A stretch of DNA of 64,000 nt from Streptococcaceae bacterium AF77-01CM03A. GTDB lineage: Bacteria > Bacillota > Bacilli > Lactobacillales > Streptococcaceae. Where the stretch lies: assembly GCA_027665725.1 (NCBI GenBank), contig JAQDDS010000006.1, positions 1 through 64,000 of the forward strand. The letters are read 5' to 3'. The position numbers and the translations under genes were made by a program. Below the pieces are notes generated by a model. The model worked only from the letters and a program-made list of their open reading frames with translations, was not told the DNA's origin and made no database searches. This document shows positions 61,494 to 64,000 of this stretch, piece after piece (positions within the stretch are counted from its first letter, which is position 1; every line of letters begins with the position of its first letter).

Positions 61494-63581
61494 ATGAAAT
61501 TCAATCCAAATCAGAGATATACTCGTTGGTCTATTCGCCGTCTCAGTGTCGGTGTTGCTTCAGTTGTTGTAGCTAGTGGCTTCTTTGTCCTAGTCGGTCA
61601 ACCAGGTTCTGCACGTGCAGATGTCGTCAATCCGACACCGGCCCAAGTCATGCCAAACGATACTTCGGTGAGTGAAAAGAGCGACTTACCAGCAGAGGCT
61701 CTAAAAAAAGCAGTCGATGTAGCTCTTCCTTCAGAACAATCAGACACAGTATCTAAAGTAAGCATGGATTCTACAAGCTCTCCAGAAAAAGCGGACGCAA
61801 CTGCTAAAGAGCCGGCAGTAGCGCCAAAAGAAGAAATGCAAGCAAAGCCAGATTCTAAGAAACAAACAGAAGATACGGTTAAACCTGCAACAAATTCTGC
61901 TCCTGTAATGTCTGGGCAAGAGCGTGAAGCAAGTGAAGCACAACCAACAACCACTCCAGCTGAAGTGCAAAAAGGTGTGGCTGACAATACCAAAGATACA
62001 GTAGACGTCCCAGCTACTTACTTGGATAGAGCCAATTTCCCAGGTCCGTTTACAGCTGGTGTCAACCAAGTCATTCCATACGAATTCTTCGCTGGTGATG
62101 GTATGTTGACTCGTCTCATCTTGAAAGCATCCGATAAGGCCCCATGGTCAGACAACGGTTCGGCTAAAAATCCCGCTCTCCCACCAGTAGAGAAATTGGG
62201 CAAAGGCCTCTACTTCTACGAAGTGGATTTGGCAGGCACCCAAGGAAAATCTGATAAAGATTTGTTAGACTTGTTAAAACAAAACGGTACGCAAAGTTAT
62301 CAAGCTACTATTAAAGTGTACGGTGCGAAAGATGGCAAAGCCGATTTGACTAACCTAGTAGCGACAAAAGATTTGACAGTGAACTTGAACGGCTTAACTA
62401 CTCCAGCTGAAGTCCAAAAAGGCGTGGCTGATGACACCAAAGACACAGTAGATGTTCCAGCTACATACTTGGACAAAGCCAACTTCCCAGGGCCATTCAC
62501 AGCCGGTGTCAACCAAGTCATTCCTTACGAATTCTTCGCTGGTGACGGTATGTTGACTCGCCTTATCTTGAAAGCTTCTGACAAAGCTCCATGGTCAGAC
62601 AATGGTTCAGCAAAAAATCCTGCCCTCCCACCAGTAGAGAAATTGGGCAAAGGCCTTTACTTCTATGAAGTAGATTTGGCAGGTACTCAAGGTAAATCTG
62701 ACAAAGAGCTTCTAGACCTCTTGAAACAAAATGGTACTCAAAGCTATAAAGCTACTATCAAGGTGTACGGTGCAAAAGATGGCAAGGCCGATTTGACTAA
62801 CCTAGTAGCGACTAAAGATTTGACTGTTAATGTGAACACTTCAACCACTCCAACTCAGATTAAAGAGTCTGTTCTTAACAATGTCAAAGACATGATTGAT
62901 GTTCCGGCTAGCTACCTTGACAAGGCTAATGTTCCTGGACCATTCTTGGCCGGCGTAAACCAAGTCATCCCATATGAAGCTTTTGGTGGAGATGGAATGT
63001 TGACCCGTCTTATCTTAAAAGCCTCTGACAAGGCCCCATGGTCAGACAACGGAACAGCAAAAAATCCTGCCCTATTGCCACTTGAAGGCTTGGCTAAAGG
63101 CCAATATTTCTACGAAGTGGATTTGAATGGCAATACGATTGGCAAAGAAGGACAAGCCCTTCTAGATCAACTTCGAGCTAACGGAACACATACATACCTA
63201 GCTACTGTTAAAGTCTATGGCTCTAAAGATGGCAAACCTGATTTGACCAATCTGATTGCTACTCGTCAAGTAATGATTCGACTTCGTGGAAAAGAAATGG
63301 CGACAATACCATCTCAACAAGGTCAGATGAATACGAAGCCTTCTGAAACAGGCTCTACAGGTACGACTGAGGGTATGATGGGTACAAATCACCATATGTC
63401 AGATATGAAAGTAGATCAACCAGCTTCTAGCCCAATGGCTAATATGATGAAAAAAGATGATAAACCGATGCTACCAAATACTGGTGAGGCTCAAACGAAT
63501 ACAGCTGGACTTGGAGCCCTTGGCCTAGTTTTGGCAGGTCTTGTTGGATTTTTGGGTTGGAAAACCAAACGAGAAGATTAA
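61494..63581 (+). CDS. PavB-like SSURE-repeat LPXTG adhesin
   Basis: A 695-residue wall protein. YSIRK-type signal (RWSIRRLSVGVASVVVASGF, cleaved near ARADV), then a Lys/Glu/Ala/Pro-rich segment (about 45-150). Three SSURE repeats of 149 residues start at about 152, 301 and 450, each with GVNQVIPYE, DGMLTRLILKASD and APWSDNG. A Met/His-rich spacer (about 600-655) and LPNTG at 660-664 follow. SSURE repeats bind fibronectin in pneumococcal PavB. Repeats 1 and 2 are nearly identical and repeat 3 is diverged. trkHA upstream and a response regulator downstream match the pneumococcal pavB-TCS08 locus. ATG after AAGGAG. Confidence 0.93.
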   Translation: MKFNPNQRYTRWSIRRLSVGVASVVVASGFFVLVGQPGSARADVVNPTPAQVMPNDTSVSEKSDLPAEALKKAVDVALPSEQSDTVSKVSMDSTSSPEKADATAKEPAVAPKEEMQAKPDSKKQTEDTVKPATNSAPVMSGQEREASEAQPTTTPAEVQKGVADNTKDTVDVPATYLDRANFPGPFTAGVNQVIPYEFFAGDGMLTRLILKASDKAPWSDNGSAKNPALPPVEKLGKGLYFYEVDLAGTQGKSDKDLLDLLKQNGTQSYQATIKVYGAKDGKADLTNLVATKDLTVNLNGLTTPAEVQKGVADDTKDTVDVPATYLDKANFPGPFTAGVNQVIPYEFFAGDGMLTRLILKASDKAPWSDNGSAKNPALPPVEKLGKGLYFYEVDLAGTQGKSDKELLDLLKQNGTQSYKATIKVYGAKDGKADLTNLVATKDLTVNVNTSTTPTQIKESVLNNVKDMIDVPASYLDKANVPGPFLAGVNQVIPYEAFGGDGMLTRLILKASDKAPWSDNGTAKNPALLPLEGLAKGQYFYEVDLNGNTIGKEGQALLDQLRANGTHTYLATVKVYGSKDGKPDLTNLIATRQVMIRLRGKEMATIPSQQGQMNTKPSETGSTGTTEGMMGTNHHMSDMKVDQPASSPMANMMKKDDKPMLPNTGEAQTNTAGLGALGLVLAGLVGFLGWKTKRED

Positions 63582-63611
63582 GATTCAAATCATTTAAACA
63601 TTAGAGAAAAT

Positions 63612-63646
63612 AGTGTTATACTAAAGCAAGTATAACACTGTTTTTG
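63612..63646 (+). terminator. pavB-like gene terminator
   Basis: An 11-bp perfect stem AGTGTTATACT/AGTATAACACT with T5. The TATACT inside could also act as a -10 for the next gene. Confidence 0.85.
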
Positions 63647-63661
63647 TCAAAGGAGTGTCAG

Positions 63662-64000
63662 ATGAAAAAGACAATTTTGTTGGTTGATGATGAGATAGAT
63701 ATTCTAGATATTCAAAACCGCTATCTTTTACAGGCAGGTTATGATGTTTTAGTTGCTCATGATGGTAAGGAAGGATTAGAACTTTTTAGAAAAAAATCTA
63801 TCGACCTCATTATCACGGATATCATGATGCCTAATATGAACGGTTATGATTTCATCAGTGAAGTTCAGTATATCGCTCCGGATCAACCCTTTCTCTTTAC
63901 AACTGCTAAGACAAGCGAACAGGATAAGATTTATGGATTAAGTTTGGGGGCAGATGATTTTATAGCTAAACCGTTTAGTCCACGGGAATTGGTTTTGAGA
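63662..64000 (+). CDS. response regulator, TCS08-like, 3' end outside window
   Basis: The first 113 codons of a two-component response regulator. The receiver domain has acidic pair D9-D10, phosphoacceptor D53 in IITDIMMPNMNG, T81 and K103 in AKPFSPREL. The DNA-binding domain is beyond the window edge; the REL and LVLR pattern suggests the OmpR family. ATG after AAAGGAGTG. Position after a PavB-like gene matches rr08 of S. pneumoniae, which controls pavB and pilus genes; the same role is inferred. Confidence 0.92.
   Translation, partial: MKKTILLVDDEIDILDIQNRYLLQAGYDVLVAHDGKEGLELFRKKSIDLIITDIMMPNMNGYDFISEVQYIAPDQPFLFTTAKTSEQDKIYGLSLGADDFIAKPFSPRELVLR

Overview
The window is from a low-GC Firmicute chromosome, almost certainly a Mitis-group Streptococcus close to S. 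mitis, S. oralis or S. pneumoniae. The grounds are gene content and order: a tRNA block of rRNA-operon type, a TPP-controlled thiamine-precursor transporter next to ctsR-clpC, dusB-hslO-Mga-like regulator-glpKOF, dlt, adcRCBA, rpoBC, and trkH-trkA followed by a PavB-like SSURE protein and a response regulator of the TCS08 type. No choline-binding proteins and no capsule or competence genes are seen. A CshA-like giant adhesin and a cell-wall 5'-nucleotidase favour a commensal rather than S. pneumoniae. The species call is inference.

Layout. 1-754: nine tRNAs (Val, partial, to Pro). 945-2477: cardiolipin synthase. 2522-5516: TPP riboswitch and a thiamine-binding protein plus ABC transporter operon. 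5598-6683: an AT-rich islet of four small unrecognised ORFs. 6818-9919: CtsR-controlled ctsR-clpC. 10102-12786: nadR-pnuC-nrtR, an NAD salvage operon with its likely regulator. 12986-14194: a small membrane protein and a lipoprotein. 14269-17700: dusB-hslO (minus), divergent from an Mga-like regulator. 17774-22018: glpK-glpO-glpF for glycerol use and H2O2 production, with a cre-like site.

22317-24901: a second MBOAT-SGNH-microprotein set resembling dltB, dltD and dltX, but without dltA or dltC. It lies directly before the canonical dltXABCD operon (25133-29710). It includes a 45-residue DltX-like peptide (24764-24901) with a TTG start, overlapping the end of the dltD-like gene. This is the strongest candidate for an undescribed system: a paralogous envelope acylation module that may borrow the neighbouring DltA and DltC.

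29812-31906: LPXTG 5'-nucleotidase. 31949-35500: zinc regulon adcRCBA. 35648-37584: a persulfide-sensing CstR-type repressor facing rhodanese genes and a wrecked CoA-disulfide reductase-rhodanese pseudogene, with a CstR-type operator. 37778-45403: rpoB-rpoC behind a strong promoter and a terminator-like leader hairpin.

45519-52952: a 2417-residue CshA-type LPXTG protein with about 12 fibril repeats and four 50-residue C-terminal repeats. 53024-54958: a maltose O-acetyltransferase-like enzyme and a beta-helix lipoprotein. 55088-56570 (minus): an LPXTG von Willebrand A protein split by a frameshift in an A8 tract. 56831-58339 (minus): CsbD-like protein, DUF421 and DUF3290 genes. 58428-61337: nucleoside phosphorylase and a Trk/Ktr potassium system. 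61451-64000: PavB-like SSURE protein and the start of a response regulator that runs off the window.
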